Source: Enoplosus armatus (taxonomy: Eukaryota; Chordata; Actinopteri; Centrarchiformes; Enoplosidae). From it: a stretch of DNA of 64,000 bases. The notes under the pieces were generated by a model. It was not told where the DNA came from. It saw only the letters and a program-made list of their open reading frames with translations, and ran no database searches. The position numbers and the translations under genes are program-made. The stretch is from contig NC_092183.1 in assembly GCF_043641665.1 (NCBI RefSeq), positions 14,094,001 to 14,158,000 of the forward strand, written 5' to 3'. Shown here in pieces: positions 1-14,606 of the stretch (position 1 is the stretch's first letter; each line of letters opens with the position of its first letter).

Positions 1-32
<32 letters not shown>
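1..32. repeat. (TA)n microsatellite at left edge
   Basis: Pure alternating TA dinucleotides run from the first base to about position 32; the true repeat probably continues outside the window. Confidence 0.95.
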
Positions 33-34
<2 letters not shown>

Positions 35-3000
35 TAACTGCACTTCCACTTGAGAAGAACATTGTTGTATTTTGGGTCACAGACCTTATTGTCACTGTTC
101 AAAACTGACAATGAGGTCTGTGATCAGATGCCTCCTTCAGCTGTTAACTAGTGGTATTTAAAAAGCATGTGTGTAAAGATATTTTCAGGCATGTTGCACA
201 AACACAAACACACAACCGGAGATAAATGCTGCAGAGGTCGGTTCACTGTGACCAGCAGTGTTGTTGACTGATCTTCTTCAGTTTGGCTCTGTCCATTCTC
301 ACATCAGTCCTTTCAGCTCTTCCAGCCCATCCAGATGTGCTCGCACACACAACCTCTAATCTTTCGCAGGAAGTAGGAGGGTCTCCCGCCTCTCTGTCCT
401 AGATGGAGCTGTCCGTATCTCACCTTCCCTCTCACTCTCCCTCCTATCTCTCTTACTCTCTCTGTTTTTCCAGCACATGCCTGTAGTGATGCTGATGGCA
501 GTGATGGGGTCTGTCCCCACCCCCACAGCAGGCGGTGGTGTGTAATTACAGAGCAGCGCCGGGCTGAATGGTCTGACTGGTGGGGTGACTGCGGTCTGCT
601 GACAGAGGTGTTTGTCTGGCCTAAAGACATGTGCTCCTATTGGCATTCTGGGACAGGAGACTGGCCTTACTGGGCACAGACAGCTGCAGGGTAGACCTCT
701 CTGCACAGGATGCAGCACTCACCTTCTATAACCTCCCACCCGTCAGGCTTCCTGCTCATTGTATTTTCCAGAAGGTTTCATCATGAGAGATCCACAACTA
801 TCCACCCCACAGAGGTTTGGTCCAGACTGTCAAGAATACCTGCAAGGCACTCGAAGATACTAATTACAGGAAAATTGAGCTTTGTTTCACAATCACTCAC
901 CACCTTTGCCTCTGATGACTGAGCAGAGCAGACAGACTCCAGTGTTTGTTCACCACTTGTTTTGGGGTGTAGCAGCGTGGTGGTGTTCTGAATGAGTAAC
1001 TGCTGGCGATCTCAGTGGGCAACATGATGCCTGAATGTCCACAGCAGGAAGAGAGGCACTTTGTGTTCACAGAGATAGCCACAAAAAGGAAAGAGGATCT
1101 GGTGCTGACACAAACTTGAGAGAATAAAAACACAAGAATTTTAAGTGAGTTTAAAAATGGAATAACTCAAATTATACCAAAAAAACAACAACCCTGAAAC
1201 ATATGGCAAAATGGAAACAATCTTCTCGGTGCCATGAAAGAAAACAATGCTGCGGTCTGTGTAAAGTGGCTAAAATTAGTGGTGGGCACATCTGTCGTAC
1301 TGCAGCGTGCTGATTTGAGATAGTATGCGGTCAGGACAGGCAGCACTAATCCACCCACCAGCCTTTAAACATTTCCTCCACTTGAAAGCAGCAGATGTCT
1401 AATAAAAGTGTGTGGCAGAGGCTGACGATCCAGCTCACACCCTACACTTTTTATTAAGAGAGACACAATAACACAGAAGCCCGATGAAACCCGGCTCCTC
1501 CCTCATGACCCTGGTCGACCTGAATAAAAGCTGCTCTGTAAACTTTTCCTTGGCGTCACTCTCCCTTTCAATGACCTCGGTTGGCATCTTATCCAATGAT
1601 GTGCAACCTTTTTTCCCCCATTTCTCCATCTCTGTCTCTCCAGTGGTCACCACGGAAACCAGAGAAAACACATGCTCCTCTGCTGCTGCGTTAGTGTGGC
1701 TGGGAGGGGTCCATCTTGTCTTTGACCTCTCCATATAAAACACTCCCTACACCCCGCAGTAATTACACACCACTCCTCTCAGCCAAGACACTGCAGCAAG
1801 TGGCCGACAAACAACAGCTCTAAAAACAGCCAGGACCAGAATTAGACCTCCACACACGCATGTACTGTAACACGTTAACTGCAAGTTATTGCTGTTGACG
1901 ACAGAAGCTTTAAATATCATGCATGCTGCACTGAGCTGTTGAACAGTGTGCACTTTATGAGCCTTTGTGACTCAAAGAAGAAAACCCCATCAGTATGTGG
2001 CTGTCGTTTCAATAGGTTATGAAAGTAACTGCTGAGATCTGAGAACACTGACGACATTGTTACAGTAAAGTCTGACGGGGCAAGAAACACAAGCAGACAA
2101 GTTGTAAAGATGCAAGCAGTTAAAACAGATTATCAAACCTTTGAACTTTATTCAAAGGTAAAAAAGCAAAAAGAGCGCACCCAAAATGTCAGTAATAATC
2201 CCTAAACAAGACTCAACAGGACCAACTTAGTACAATAGGTCATAGCTGGGTAATAATTTTACAGTTAGCCTTAACTAAGCCTTCCAACAAGTTCAAGACC
2301 CAACACGTAAAGTAGATAACCTTTGTATTTCTCTGTCTTTGAGAGGAGGCTAACTGCCTCTCCCAACTTGGAGCCACTGCACCAAGCTAACGTGCCCCGG
2401 ACCAATTTCTCCACTGAACGCACCCTCTATCCAACTCCTGTCAAGACAGCGAACAAGCCGACCTCTAAAATGTCTAACAGTAATCAACTTAATCGCTGAA
2501 TTTCAAATTGTAATCCCGTAATCATTATCAAAACAAGTTTCCAAGTAACCAAGTACCATGTTACTGCCCAACACTGAGACCCACATTGTAATAAAATGGA
2601 AGATGAACTGTTACAGAAAGAAATATCCAAATAGGTTGCAAAGACTACGCAATAAAAAGACGTTGAATCGACTAGCTGCAATAGAAACAGCAGTGGAGAA
2701 GTCGAGTTTACACACTGCTGCTCTCTGCAAAAACATGCTGCTAAATTCCTGGCCAGCGGACCCTTTACTCTGACCCTGTTCATTACCATACAGAGGCTGA
2801 CAAGCGCTCCAGCTCTCTGCCCACAGCTGCAGCCAAGCAGAGCGCAGGCCAATCCACAAACCTTCAGCTAAACATCCTGCCCCACGTCCTCTGCTATACA
2901 CACTCTCGCTGGGTGAGTAAATCTTTTGCCCCAAGTGTTTGAAGGACACGTCCAGTCAAACATGCAGTTTATTTGTCCAAGGTTGGTCTGAACGCCCGCT

Positions 3001-4261
3001 TATTATGGCTTAGAGGCCCGTTGCCACACCAGCCACATGTAATTTCCCTCATGTGGTGTGATTTGTGTGTGAGTACACATGAGAGCAAGTCTCGTTAAGA
3101 GGAAAGGTTTCAATAACCTACACTTTTCCTTAACCACCCATGTAAACAATAAAAACAATCGAGTCCCCTCTGACAACCATGCAGCAGGATCCATGACAAC
3201 CAAACAGAGAAGCTTGAACACAAGGACTGTGTGATAGTGACTGTGCTCGTCCATCCAGAGCCAAGACATGATTGCCAGACTGTAGCCATTCCAACTCCCC
3301 TTAGGATGATATTCTGCTTCAATAGCAAACTATAAACCTGCCTCACTCTGCATGGCTATAAATGAACTGAGAGCAGCAGACATGTGTGGTAAAAGAAGTA
3401 GGCCAAATCTTTCTACACTATTGTTTAAAATTTCCTCATGATTCAGCTCCTCTCAGAGAGCATTGTCCATTTCCTCCACCATAACAAATCATTTGATTTG
3501 TCAGTTTCCTTTGGGACATCTCATATAACAGCCTAATCTCCATTTTGCCTTCACAAGCTTGGATCATTTTACTGTGGAGGTATTCGGCCCTGCTCAGAGG
3601 TTTGTTAGGGTGAAAAATGTTGGATGTAACATACTAAAATAGCTAAAGACCACTGTTTCAACACATACTTTTAAATGGGACAGAGGCAGAGGAGTCGGTG
3701 AGAAGAAATTTTATTTGCAACATCTTCTCATCAGATATTCCCCTCTTCATTGTAAATATGCGTGACTGCCAATATAAACAGTCTGTAGAAACAAATTGTT
3801 GAGTAAAACTCCTCTATCTAGAGTGTTGCAGGTTCAAGAATGACTTGTTTATTTTCATTTTTAACTGTTGTTAAAAATGAAGGAATTGTGTGAAACGTTC
3901 TCTGTGATGTGATTTTGAAACGGTTTCAGAAATTAATCACTCTCTGTTCAAAGTCAACCATATCACCCTTTAATGCTAGAAGAACCATGAAACCCACCAA
4001 AATTTAAGGCCTCAGTATGCTTCAAACGAGGCGTGTCTGAAACCCCCTCCCCACACACCTATGTAACATCGGAGTTAAGGGGGCTTTCTGACACCAACAA
4101 TAGGACAAGTGTTCCCATTCAAAGGAACGCTGTGGAGTTTTTGACCACTAGTTGCACTCTGGAGCAACTTTTTTAAAAGCAAGTCCCTGTTTTGTATCTC
4201 ATGCACGTGGGCGACGTCATACACAATTCTTACGGACGTTTTCTCACTACTCCACAGATCA

Positions 4262-4329
4262 ACAGTTGGTGGCAGTAATGTGCCAAGAAATGTAGCAATG
4301 CTCCAGCAAAAGGCACAAAAGAAGAAGAC
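4262..4329. repeat. Remnant of a fish interspersed repeat with the 'ggtggcagtaatg' motif
   Basis: The sequence carries 'cagttggtggcagtaatg', then about 45 bases later an 'aaaagaagaagac' tail. This pairing resembles an interspersed repeat common in teleost genomes, which usually reads 'ggtggcggtaatg' followed by repeated 'gaa'. I recognise it by memory only and cannot define the element borders. Confidence 0.35.
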
Positions 4330-6028
4330 TGCAAGCTAGCAAACATCAATGTAAACAAAGCTGGCTCCAAAATATAAAACAAATCTGCCTTGCAAATGTT
4401 TAATGAGGAAGAATATTCATTCAACGTATTTGTTAGACTGTAAGGATACATACAATATGTTTTGGTGAGAAAAAGTGAATGTAAAGATACGTCAGCGATT
4501 CTTTAATGCAGCATTCAGCAGGGTGTTTTAAGCATACTGAACCCTTTAGAGTTCATCGGTTCTCATGATGTACCACTGCAGACACACGGTACCATATCTG
4601 CACTTTGAGTGTTCAGGGCCATAATAGGTTCCCTGACAGCAGATACGTTCATGCATGAGTGGAGAGCAGACATGGAAGTCTTTTGTTGTGGACCAGGCTG
4701 AGTCGCATACAGTCTATTAGTGTAGCTACAGGCCTGACTCAACAGCAGGTCCTCAAAGCCCCTGATTTAGATTTAGGCTCATAATTTCTCCTCAAATAAA
4801 AACTTCACTGAGATTGTAGAACAACAGTAATATCTCAGGAAACCACAGGAAGGTGCGGTTACCAAGAATACTCCTAGGTACGAGAGCAGAAGAAATCATA
4901 AACTAAACTGACCTCAGACACACATCTCTTCCATTAGATCATATGAAATCCACCAACTGATGCTCCATTGCTCTATCACATACAGTCACATATGGGTAAA
5001 CTCTCAAAGCAGTGGCGGAGTGCCAGGATCAACATCACTCCCTCCACACTGCAGGTTCAGCGTAAGATTGATGAGTCTGCAGCACACTGCTGCCTCACTG
5101 TCTTCACCATCATCTGAGCATCACTCTTTACATCATTATACATTTCTGTGCAACTGTTCACCTGTTAAAAGTTTGAATAACACAGTCATCCGCCTGATAC
5201 CTCCTCTCCGTGTGCTGCTGACAGACGGGGCCTCCACACTCAGTGCTTCTTGTGGACACACGTAATCCTGCTGCTGCAGAAAATGAAACTATAATTAAAG
5301 GCAGCAGGTTCGCATTTTCAGCTCTCAGCTTTCTCCATCGAGGATCAATAGAGTATCAAAAAAACCTCTTCAGGGGAGTGTTGGTGTGATCAAACCGGAT
5401 GGTGATCAGCTGCTGTTGATTTCTGGGCTACAGATGTTACAGATGATACTGACGAACTAACAGACAGCTGTTTCATTACTGAGGAAACAGGGATTAACTC
5501 AGACATAAGTGATATCCTTGTTCCTCCTTATAAGCGTTTGGCTTATATTGTCAGCATTTGCAATAGGGCTGGTTTCATTCAATAACATTATAATTTATCG
5601 GCTTTGAGCGTATCGTGTTATCATTTTACAAAATGTTGTTTTCCAAATAAATAATTGTGAGTTACACACTAACAAATGAGTAATTGACGGTTTTGTTTTA
5701 CAAGTATTTCGTCTGATTTAATGAAACAGTCGAACACATTCATTAATTTTCTTATTTTATATGTGATTTGCGTACATTTGTCATATCGCGAGCTACAGAT
5801 GGGTGAAACGTTACAGGAAAAAAGTGTCTATGTAAAGTGTTGGGACTGTCTGTATATTGATATTGGAAACCTTATAAATAACCAAATATATTGACTTTTT
5901 TATACACATTTAGAAGCAGACCAGTGCATCCTCAAGCCTTGACACAGATACTTTGGCCTCTTTGGAGCTCCTGCTGCTTTGAAAACTCACATAGGCCTGA
6001 AGTATCAAACAGCTGATTGCCAAACCTC

Positions 6029-6054
6029 TTTTATTACAAGAGGTTGTAATAAAA
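6029..6054. repeat. Perfect 11-bp inverted repeat with 4-base loop
   Basis: The arms 6029-6039 and 6044-6054 are exact reverse complements, separated by GAGG. A second overlapping 6-bp pair (6025-6030 with 6038-6043) would form an alternative hairpin. No gene is attached to it. Confidence 0.8.
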
Positions 6055-9000
6055 CAACTGCTACTAATTAGCATTCAACCTAATATGACCTCGTTTTCTG
6101 GCAGTCTTAGTAAAGTCCTCTTGAGGTTTTTAGATTATTTTGTCCAACCCCTGCATGCATGCATGCGTGCAGAATTTGCATACATGTACACATGCACGCA
6201 CACACCACAAACCCACACATTGAAACTCACACAGAGTGGGTGGAGTAAATGACTGTGTGAAGCTGAGCTCCTCTCAGTCTAATCCCTGGGTGAATGGTGT
6301 GCTGTGTGCCAGGCATTCCTCTGTGTCTTTCTAAGGCTTTTTGGGGATTAGACCCCACTTACTTCCAGGGGCCGCAGGGTGGGATCAAAGCTGATTGGGC
6401 TTTTTGGGTTTAGGATGATAGCGTGTGGAACAGCGAGCCTCTACTCAGGTAGATCCACAGGGAGGCACCGGCGAACACGACACCACAGCTGAGATGTGAG
6501 ACAGCAACACAGGTCGCCCACACCTGGTGGGGGTCAAACCTGCGCTAATCCAGCACAGAGCTAACCGGCACTGTGCTGATTGATGGCCAGCCTGCAGGAG
6601 GAAAGGCTTTAACTCCAGCAATAATGCAGGTGTGCCGGACCTCGGCTCGCTGAGGTTACACAAACAAGACGTAAATCACAAACGAGGGAGATTTTAATCA
6701 TGACTCTCTTCTGTCATGCGCACAGTTTACACAGTATAAGGAGCCTTTCATGATGGAGACATAAATGAACATGCATGTGACAGAATCTGGATCTCATTCT
6801 CCTGATCGCTTGCACCGCACCACAGGCTTTACACTGGCTAAACTTACATCCAGCAAAACAGAAGACAGACTAAACAAACATGATGACTGATCTGCAGTGA
6901 CCTCAGAACACATCCATACAGCGTCTGACCTTTACCCCAAAGAAAAAACAGGAGGTTTTCTTTAATCCATTTAAGACAACACAGAAGAAGTAGAGGAAGT
7001 CTTCAGCGTCACACTACAATGTGTAAAGTATGTGAATTACCAAAATAGCCCACAGCAAGACAAATACACGGAGATGGCAAAGAGCTCCGGTCTTCTGTCA
7101 GAGATACAACAGCAGGATTAACAAGGCTAACATGAGGAGACTCTCTCGGCACACTGAAAATAAACTATTTGAGTATATCCTCAAATATTAATGGGAAATT
7201 GGTGGGTTGAGCATGTGCAGTATTCAGAGAGAAAACCCACACAGTGAGCAAACACACAGTGCATGCAGTGGATGACACTAATTACTGGATGTAGGAATTT
7301 CAAAGGCTAATCCATGTATAGCCAGAGCTATCTGTAGCATCTCAGTCCCACTGACAAACTGCATGTTTTGGAAACTCCCTAGGAAATAAACAAAATGACC
7401 TTCAGAAGATTTCAGCTCCCTGCAGATAAGCATAATGATGACAGGCATGGTCTGGCAAACAAAACACAACGTTGATTGTGTGCACACAGCACTTCAGCTA
7501 CAGTAAGTTATCTTGATGTTATGTTTCTGCTCTTCATTTCATCAGCACAGATGGAAGATTATTACTCATGAAGGCCCGTTGTGCGCCTCATGCGCCCTCT
7601 GCACAGGTGTCTTTTTGCATCTACATGTTCTATCTCTAGCTCTGTCTGGGGTAACACCGACCCGCACGACCCACCCAACCAAACCCAGCGACGACACGTC
7701 AGGTCTGGGCAGCGTTACTCCAACATGTGGTTCTGCCTCATGTCCTCTTCCTCTGACAGATGGATATAAAGTGGGCCCTCAAGCGCGAGGGGGCTACGGC
7801 TTGTTTGTGTTTTGCACCATTGGAGATAAGTATGCATGCTCTGTGTGCTCTACAAAGGGATGATAAGCTAAAGAGGGGCGTCCAGAGCTGAGCAGTACAG
7901 AGGACAAAAATACAGACACAGGGGGCAGCGGGTGATCAGTCTCCAGATCAGGGTCCTGGAGTGTTTTTAGCCATGGGAGCAAAAGAAAAGGCAAGACAAG
8001 AAAAGAAGGAAGAAAGGGGAGGGCTGTTTGTTGTCACACCTGTGTTTATGAATTATGTTGAGTAGGAATTTCTGGCACAACTTCACCTACTTCCAAGGTG
8101 CATGCAGAAGGGAAAAAATCTGAAGAGCTCAAAACTCCAGCAAAACTTAGCTTAGCATAAAGAACAACCCGACACATTTCGGCTTGTGTCCTTCAAGAAT
8201 TCAAAAATGTTAAATAAATATAAAAGCACATATACACACGCAAACCAGCCGACGGAGCATTCTCACATGGATGTGTAAAATGGTAAATGCTCATGCGGTT
8301 TTAGGTCAATCATAGTTCTAAACTGGTGAGGGAGGTCTTTTATGTATGGCATACTATGAAAACACTGTACAAAGTGCTGTTTATACTGAGTGGAAGCTAA
8401 AAGTTTGTCTACTTCAAGTGTTGCTGAACTTTTGTGTGTGTGAATTATGTTTTTATCTAAAAAGACATGAAAAACCTAAACGACATTCACGACCATGTGT
8501 TAAATACAAGCCCTGCTGCTATTTCATTGGTTTAAAAGTTCAACATGAACAAAATAGTTTGAATTATCATACATTGTGTGTCAATAAAAATCATTTTACG
8601 GGCTGTTTTTACTGCTGTTTGTTTTTCACCATCAGCAAGCATTTCATACCAGACATAATGAAAAGGATTTTATCCTAAATTCTACCATGAAATATGTACA
8701 GCAACTACGGATAATGTAAAAATTTGTTAGAAATGAGCCCAAACATTAAAGTCAAGAGTAGTTTACTTGAGGGTATTTTATGCTTTTTTTGGCTAAGACA
8801 CACCAGAGGGGGCCCGCTGGATGATTCAGTCTAGGAAAGCTCTCAGTGATGCACTTTTCCTCCCTCAGTGTTTATATCCAACTCTTTCTCGATTTGCCAA
8901 GGCAGAGATGCTGCTAGGTGATGGAGTAGCCCAGTGTTAATGTGTCATCCATTCTCCGTCGCTCTCAGGCTAAACACTGTGACGAGGACACAGAAACTCT

Positions 9001-9756
9001 CCCACAGTTTGCAAGTGAACTGCAATTTACTGCCTTTGCTACAGATCACACAGAGAGAGAAATGAGAAAACTGCTGGGGAAAAAAATGACAGAGGAGTTA
9101 AAGATAAGAGAGGAGAAGATAGAGGGAGGAAGATGGGATGCTTCTATTCACAGTGTTCTCACTCCCTTCATCCTCTACCCTTCTGCCATCACACCAGAAT
9201 GAGGGTCTTATCTCTGAAAAGCACTTCAACACAACATGCCCACAGACAGAGCTGACTGTGTGAAGACATGCACACTCGGGTGAAAGCACACACACATGCA
9301 GGGGAGTGGAGGCAGATTACAGGATCAGAGGAGCGGGGAAACACAGATCAAAACCTGGCAGATCCCTCACTGCCTTAACAGCAGAGAGAAACAACAGGCC
9401 AAACGAGAAGCGAAACAATGCCGAGCCATCAATCACGTTGCTCCTGTCAGCTAATAAAACAGACCGTGTGATCACAGTTCCAGGTCAACAGGGGTCCGCC
9501 AAAACCCTGCGGGGCTCCAGCAGGGGCTGACGTGGTGGATGCTGCCCTTATCTCAGCACTACATTACAAAGGAACACAAGCTCCCCTTCAAACTCCTCCC
9601 TGCTGGCATTCACAAAGTTTTTCAACAACAGCCTCCCCTGCACGCCCTCACAGCCACAGTGAGAAACTGCTGATCGACGAAGAGAAAAAACTTCAAGACA
9701 AACTCCACAGTCGACGCTTCAGTAACATCAATGCATACTGTAGTAGTGCCTCTAGA

Positions 9757-10010
9757 AGGGCTGCAAACACCAATTACTTTTCATGACTGATTAATTGATT
9801 AATCGTTATTTGGTCTATAATATGAAAGTAGTGAAAGAAAAAACATTCATCAGTTATTCATTTCACCATCATAGACGTCTAAGAAAAAACACAAATATTG
9901 ACATCTGAGAAGCAGGGAATTGTTGGCATTTTTTTGTTTACAAATTATGATTAATGTGTTAACAAAATTGTTAATTTGATAGCTCAAGTAATCGACAAAA
10001 GACTAAACCA
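9757..10010 (+). repeat. Degenerate copy of the 'attaatcgatta' teleost interspersed repeat
   Basis: It begins with 'agggctgcaa', like the better copy that follows, then shows 'gattaattgattaatcg' and 'tttggtctataatatg'. The middle is badly diverged. Related copies are listed at 10,061, 14,607, 18,425, 18,838, 29,703, 29,885 and 61,150. Confidence 0.6.
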
Positions 10011-10060
10011 TAAAACTATATAGAACCATAAAGAACCAATCTTATTCAAATCACAAAACT

Positions 10061-10343
10061 AGGGCTGCAACTAACAGCGATTATCTTGTCAGTCGTTTTT
10101 TTGATGAACCAATTCCTTCAGTCTATGTCATGCCAGAAAATAGTGAAAAATGTCCATCACAATTTTTCAAATGGTTGTTTTGTCCAACTGACTTTTGTCC
10201 AAAACTCAAAGATTTATGATGCTACAAAACTGAGAAAAGCAGCAAACTCTTCACATTTGAAGGGTTGTTTTTCTTGATAAATTATGTAACAGATTCATCA
10301 TCAACGTGATGAATCAATTACTCAACTAATCGTTTCAGCCCTT
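10061..10343 (+). repeat. Near full-length copy of the 'attaatcgatta' interspersed repeat
   Basis: The copy starts 'agggctgcaactaac' and ends 'ctaatcgtttcagccct', so its ends are imperfect inverted repeats (agggctg / cagccct). Inside are the family marks 'cagaaaatagtgaaaaatg', 'ttgttttgtccaac' and 'ctcaaagat'. The inverted ends suggest a non-autonomous DNA element, which is an inference. The open frame through it is a shadow of the repeat, not a gene. Confidence 0.8.
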
Positions 10344-11098
10344 CAAGAGAAATGCATAGACACATATTACAAAATGACAGACACTGCCTATTAGAGGTCT
10401 ATGAGTACTAGCATAAGAAAAATTATACAGGAGTAGGATGCAAATAGTAGTAGGATCTGAGATGTGGGTTATTATTCCCAAATTACAGCATCATTTACCA
10501 GTTTACATGTTGTGACACATTTAAAAAGTCTTGAGTAAGACTAAAAAGATGTTCAGGAGTTGACAGCATCATTAAACTACATGCAGACAGAGTAAAATGA
10601 TGAATTTGATTATGATTAATAACAATTATACTGTTTGGCGTGTTAATCACATACAGTAATCACCAGCACAGTATTAATCATCACATGAACCTCATTGTGT
10701 TATTTCAGCTACAACTATATCATCATTACACCAGAATAAAAGTAATTTAGAGATGAGTGGTCATATTTAGACAGCCAGAGAGGTGAAGATAAAGTTTCAT
10801 TATCGAGTTTCAGAAAGAGAGTCACAAGGGGAGAAGTCACACTGCGTCGTTCAGAGACTTCTGGTGTACAGGGTCTTTTGTTGCTTTTCAGGTGTAAATC
10901 ACATACAGCCCCCCCCCCACCCCACCCCGTGGTCAGCGTGTGTGTGTAATTTATCAGAGCGGTCCTGGTCCCAGCAGCCGTGGCGGCGTGCCGAGCTCCC
11001 AGCTCCAGAGATTAACACTCCTCCGTCAGAGGGAGTCGAGCGCTCTGACACATACATACTGAGATAAAACATCTGGCCTGTCTCAACTAAATATGTCT

Positions 11099-11099
<1 letters not shown>

Positions 11100-11153
<54 letters not shown>

Positions 11154-11207
11154 ATGTTTGCAGTGTCTGTCTGTCCAGAGTGTACATATATATGTGTGTG
11201 TGTGTGT
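11100..11207. repeat. (TG)n microsatellites, interrupted
   Basis: A long TG run covers about 11,100-11,154 and a shorter one about 11,194-11,207, separated by a mixed stretch. Open frames crossing the run on the minus strand read alternating Thr-His and are artefacts. Confidence 0.95.
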
Positions 11208-14200
11208 AGTGCAGACATGATGTGTGTATCCTCTCTGTCCTCCCCTCTTCATCGCTGATATCTGGCAGTGTGAGTTGTGCTCGGGAGCAGACCTGGAGGT
11301 CTTGGCTGACAATGACCTGAACTCTCTCCAGGCTTTTGGTGCTACAGTAAAAATGGATGGATGTGTCCCACTGTCTGACTCTGAGCCCAAAAATGTCTTG
11401 ACGTATATCAAACTGTGGCACTCCAAGATATGGAGAGAGCATTTGTGAGGGAAACAAGTGCTCCTTCTTCATCTCCTCCTCTCGCAGTAGTCGAACACCA
11501 ACAGGTTAAAGTACAGAGTGGCTGCTGCTTGTTAAGGACTTCAAGATGCAGTGGTCAACCACAAACCATCAAACGGCACCTCTCGTGAGCTCTTAATCCT
11601 CTTACTCACCCTCTGTCACTGCTATTTATCGCATTTTAATTGATTCATAAAAGTCACTCTTGAGAAATTAAGTTTCACCATCTACATATGAAACATGAAG
11701 GCTAATTGTGCTGACTCAGTGGGCTGTTTCTGTTTTAGCTGCAGAGTGTTAAACTACTTATGAAAGTGCAAAAATCACAAGTGGCAATTTAGGACAAACC
11801 AACCTTTAAAAGTCATTATACACCCATCTACATAAACTATACACCAGACCACTATAAAAAAGTATTTCAGTTTAAAGCTTTATGAAAGCTGCAGAATTAC
11901 ACATGACATCACTCGGCGGTGAGATGATAAGACTCCACACAAGTGGAAAATTAAGTACTTTCATACTGTTTTAGCACTTTAGTCCTCCTACCTATTTCTG
12001 AGCAGTTGTGAGGGTGAAAGCTCAAAGAGTGCAGTTTCATCTGAACCTATATCCTCTTGATTTCTTACATCCATTTGTCTCTGTACTTGTGTTTTTCAGG
12101 AAGGAATCAGTGACATGACAATGCGCAAAACGGATTTTCGAACTTCAGGGTTCAAAATGGCCGCTGTTAGCAGTGGACTACCAGCAAAGTTTGAGCATAA
12201 AGCATCAAACAACTTTCCTCTCATACAAGTCCTAAACTGTTCATGGGATACTGAAACATTGTGCAAAAGAGACGACGCACACACATATAAACTTTGTGCT
12301 TCAATGATGTTTAGATTTTGTGAAGAAAAAGTATTTAGCCTATGGCATGAACCTGGTCCTCTAAAACAGCCGCCCCATTCGTTGGCCCTGTTTCCATTCC
12401 CTCTGCACAGTCAACTGTACCACATTATGCCATTCCCTTTCAAGAGGAACACTTTTCATCAACAATTCTACCCCAACTTTCATTCAAACAACATTAGCAG
12501 AGGAAGCGAGTGAAGTGAAAGTGCTGATGACAGCCACCCACGCTCCACCCGCCTGCTGCACAGCCTCTCAGATCGATCCTTCAAGGAAACTTCCAGAGAG
12601 AAGGGCAGCAGCTTGCTGCTGACAGAAGCTGCCTCGGTCTTGACGGAGAACCTCCTAAAAAGCTCCAGCAAACTCAGCTGCACTTTTGGAACAAAAAGTG
12701 AACTGGCGGCAGCCCGGGCTGAGGTTTCTGCACTGTCAGGTGCAGCCAGGGGAAAGGAATTCCAGCTTGGCGAAAGGAGCTGCTCTGACGGATGAATGAT
12801 CCTGAGCAGTGTTTGTAATTCATCTCCCAGCGTGCCCTCTCCTGTCCCTATGCGGATCAGGGGGTGTGTGAGGCCTCCATCACAATTACGCCTCCACAGT
12901 GAGGCTTAACTGTCACTCATAATGACCTTTGGGGTCTCTGTATCTCAGGCAGGTATATCCACGCTGGCCACAGGTTTCAGTCTAACAGTGTAGATGACGA
13001 GAATACAGGGGATTAAACACTAAAGAAAAAATAACGTAATTCTCAATTTTCCCTGGCTGTCCCAGTCAATCATCTTCCTAAACCTTGAGGCACTTGTACG
13101 GCGCTCTCTTTGGCTTTAAACATCCTTTTGCTTTACTGATACTACTAGGCGCAAAAAGGGACACATTGTACTCCCTTAGCATGACCAGCTCACAACATAC
13201 AGCTCCGAAGTGTCTCAGAAATTTAAGACCGAGTCCGAATGAGTGTCAAGAAATTTCCTGCGATAGTCTTGATACAGTGCTGCCACTTAAGGAACAATAC
13301 TTGCCATTATTCTGCAGAAAAAAGCACAAACCACTGCACCCCTCAATTCTCTGCCCTTTCACCCCTTTGGCGTCCCTATGGCTACCCACCCACACCCAGG
13401 GGGTAGTGGTGCATGGACTGTGAGAGGGTCAGACAGCATACGAAGACGAGGGAGCCTCAAATCTAATTTTACTTCTAAAGTTCAGTTACATTACGAAAAG
13501 ATAAATTACCTCAAAGGAACATTGTGGTTATGGCTCGTAGAGAAATTATGAATGATGCTCATAGTGGTTATTACTTCAGTCTGTTCTTTGTCCTTTTAAC
13601 AGTAACATGAACAGACCTTTCCAGTTAAGAAAACCCCTCCATTTCCCCCTCTCTCCATGTTCCTTATAATATTTTTCCTTCTTCTTGCTTAAAACAACAG
13701 TGCCATCCCATTCCTTTGCAAGTGTCAGCTTATGACAACAAGAGAGGAGGAAAAACACATCCTCTTTTCCGTTTTCTACCTGGCAGCACTTGGAGAAACG
13801 TGTCCCGCTGGAGCCATGCCACTCTTTCACTAGTACAGCCATTCTCATTTTACACACTCATCTCTTTCTCCCTCTAGGAGAGAGGGAATAGATTATCCCC
13901 CCCTCTGAGCGAGGCCAGAGGGAAGAGAGAGGGAGGCGAGAGCTGGGCTTGGACTTTCAGGACAAACTGTAATTCTCCACTTTGTCTCGGGGTCGAGAAC
14001 CCATCTGGCCGCAGATTCAGTAACTCTGCTTCAATAGGGCTCTGTTTACTCGAGTAGCTAGGTTTACACAGGCAAAGTGAAGGGTTCATATAAAACGCAT
14101 TAACTGAGAATAATCCTTTTGGTCTTTTGTAAATAGGATGTAATGATGGGGGATGTCCAAAGAGGGTAACCATTTTGAAAAGGCTCAGAAAGGCCAATTT

Positions 14201-14606
14201 GTGTGCAGGCAGAGGCTCAGTACCAGATCCCCTGAACTGTACAACTGTGGTTTCTGACATATCAGTTCCAGCGATATATAACTATAATTTCATATAGAAA
14301 ATGACTTATTCGGGCAATATACACATATGAGAAAAACTACAAATATGTAACCGCTGTGAGCATCCGAAGAATGTCCACAGTGAAACTGAACCTCTACTTT
14401 TCCTCCTAATTTTCTTGAGTTTTGTAATGTGTAAAATGAGAAGCACATGTCATGTTTTTATCCAAACTACTTTACAGTCTCAGGCATGCACACATTAGTT
14501 GACCCAATGAGACTTGAACATCTGAAACCAGATTTATTGTTCACTGTTAAGGTGTAGCAACAGAACCTATGCATGTAGCCTTTGTAGCTAAATGTTTTTC
14601 CTCTAT

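Noticed and set aside
4960..5265. 101-codon plus-strand frame
   Set aside because: No motifs, no splice context or promoter signs, Ser/His-rich composition typical of chance frames.
10061..10343. Open frames inside the interspersed repeat copies as genes
   Set aside because: They start and end inside the repeat and recur with different frames in other copies.
10899..11426. 175-codon frame on the minus strand
   Set aside because: It runs through the CA/TG microsatellite (alternating Thr-His), has no family marks, and an overlapping frame is also open there. Not a gene.
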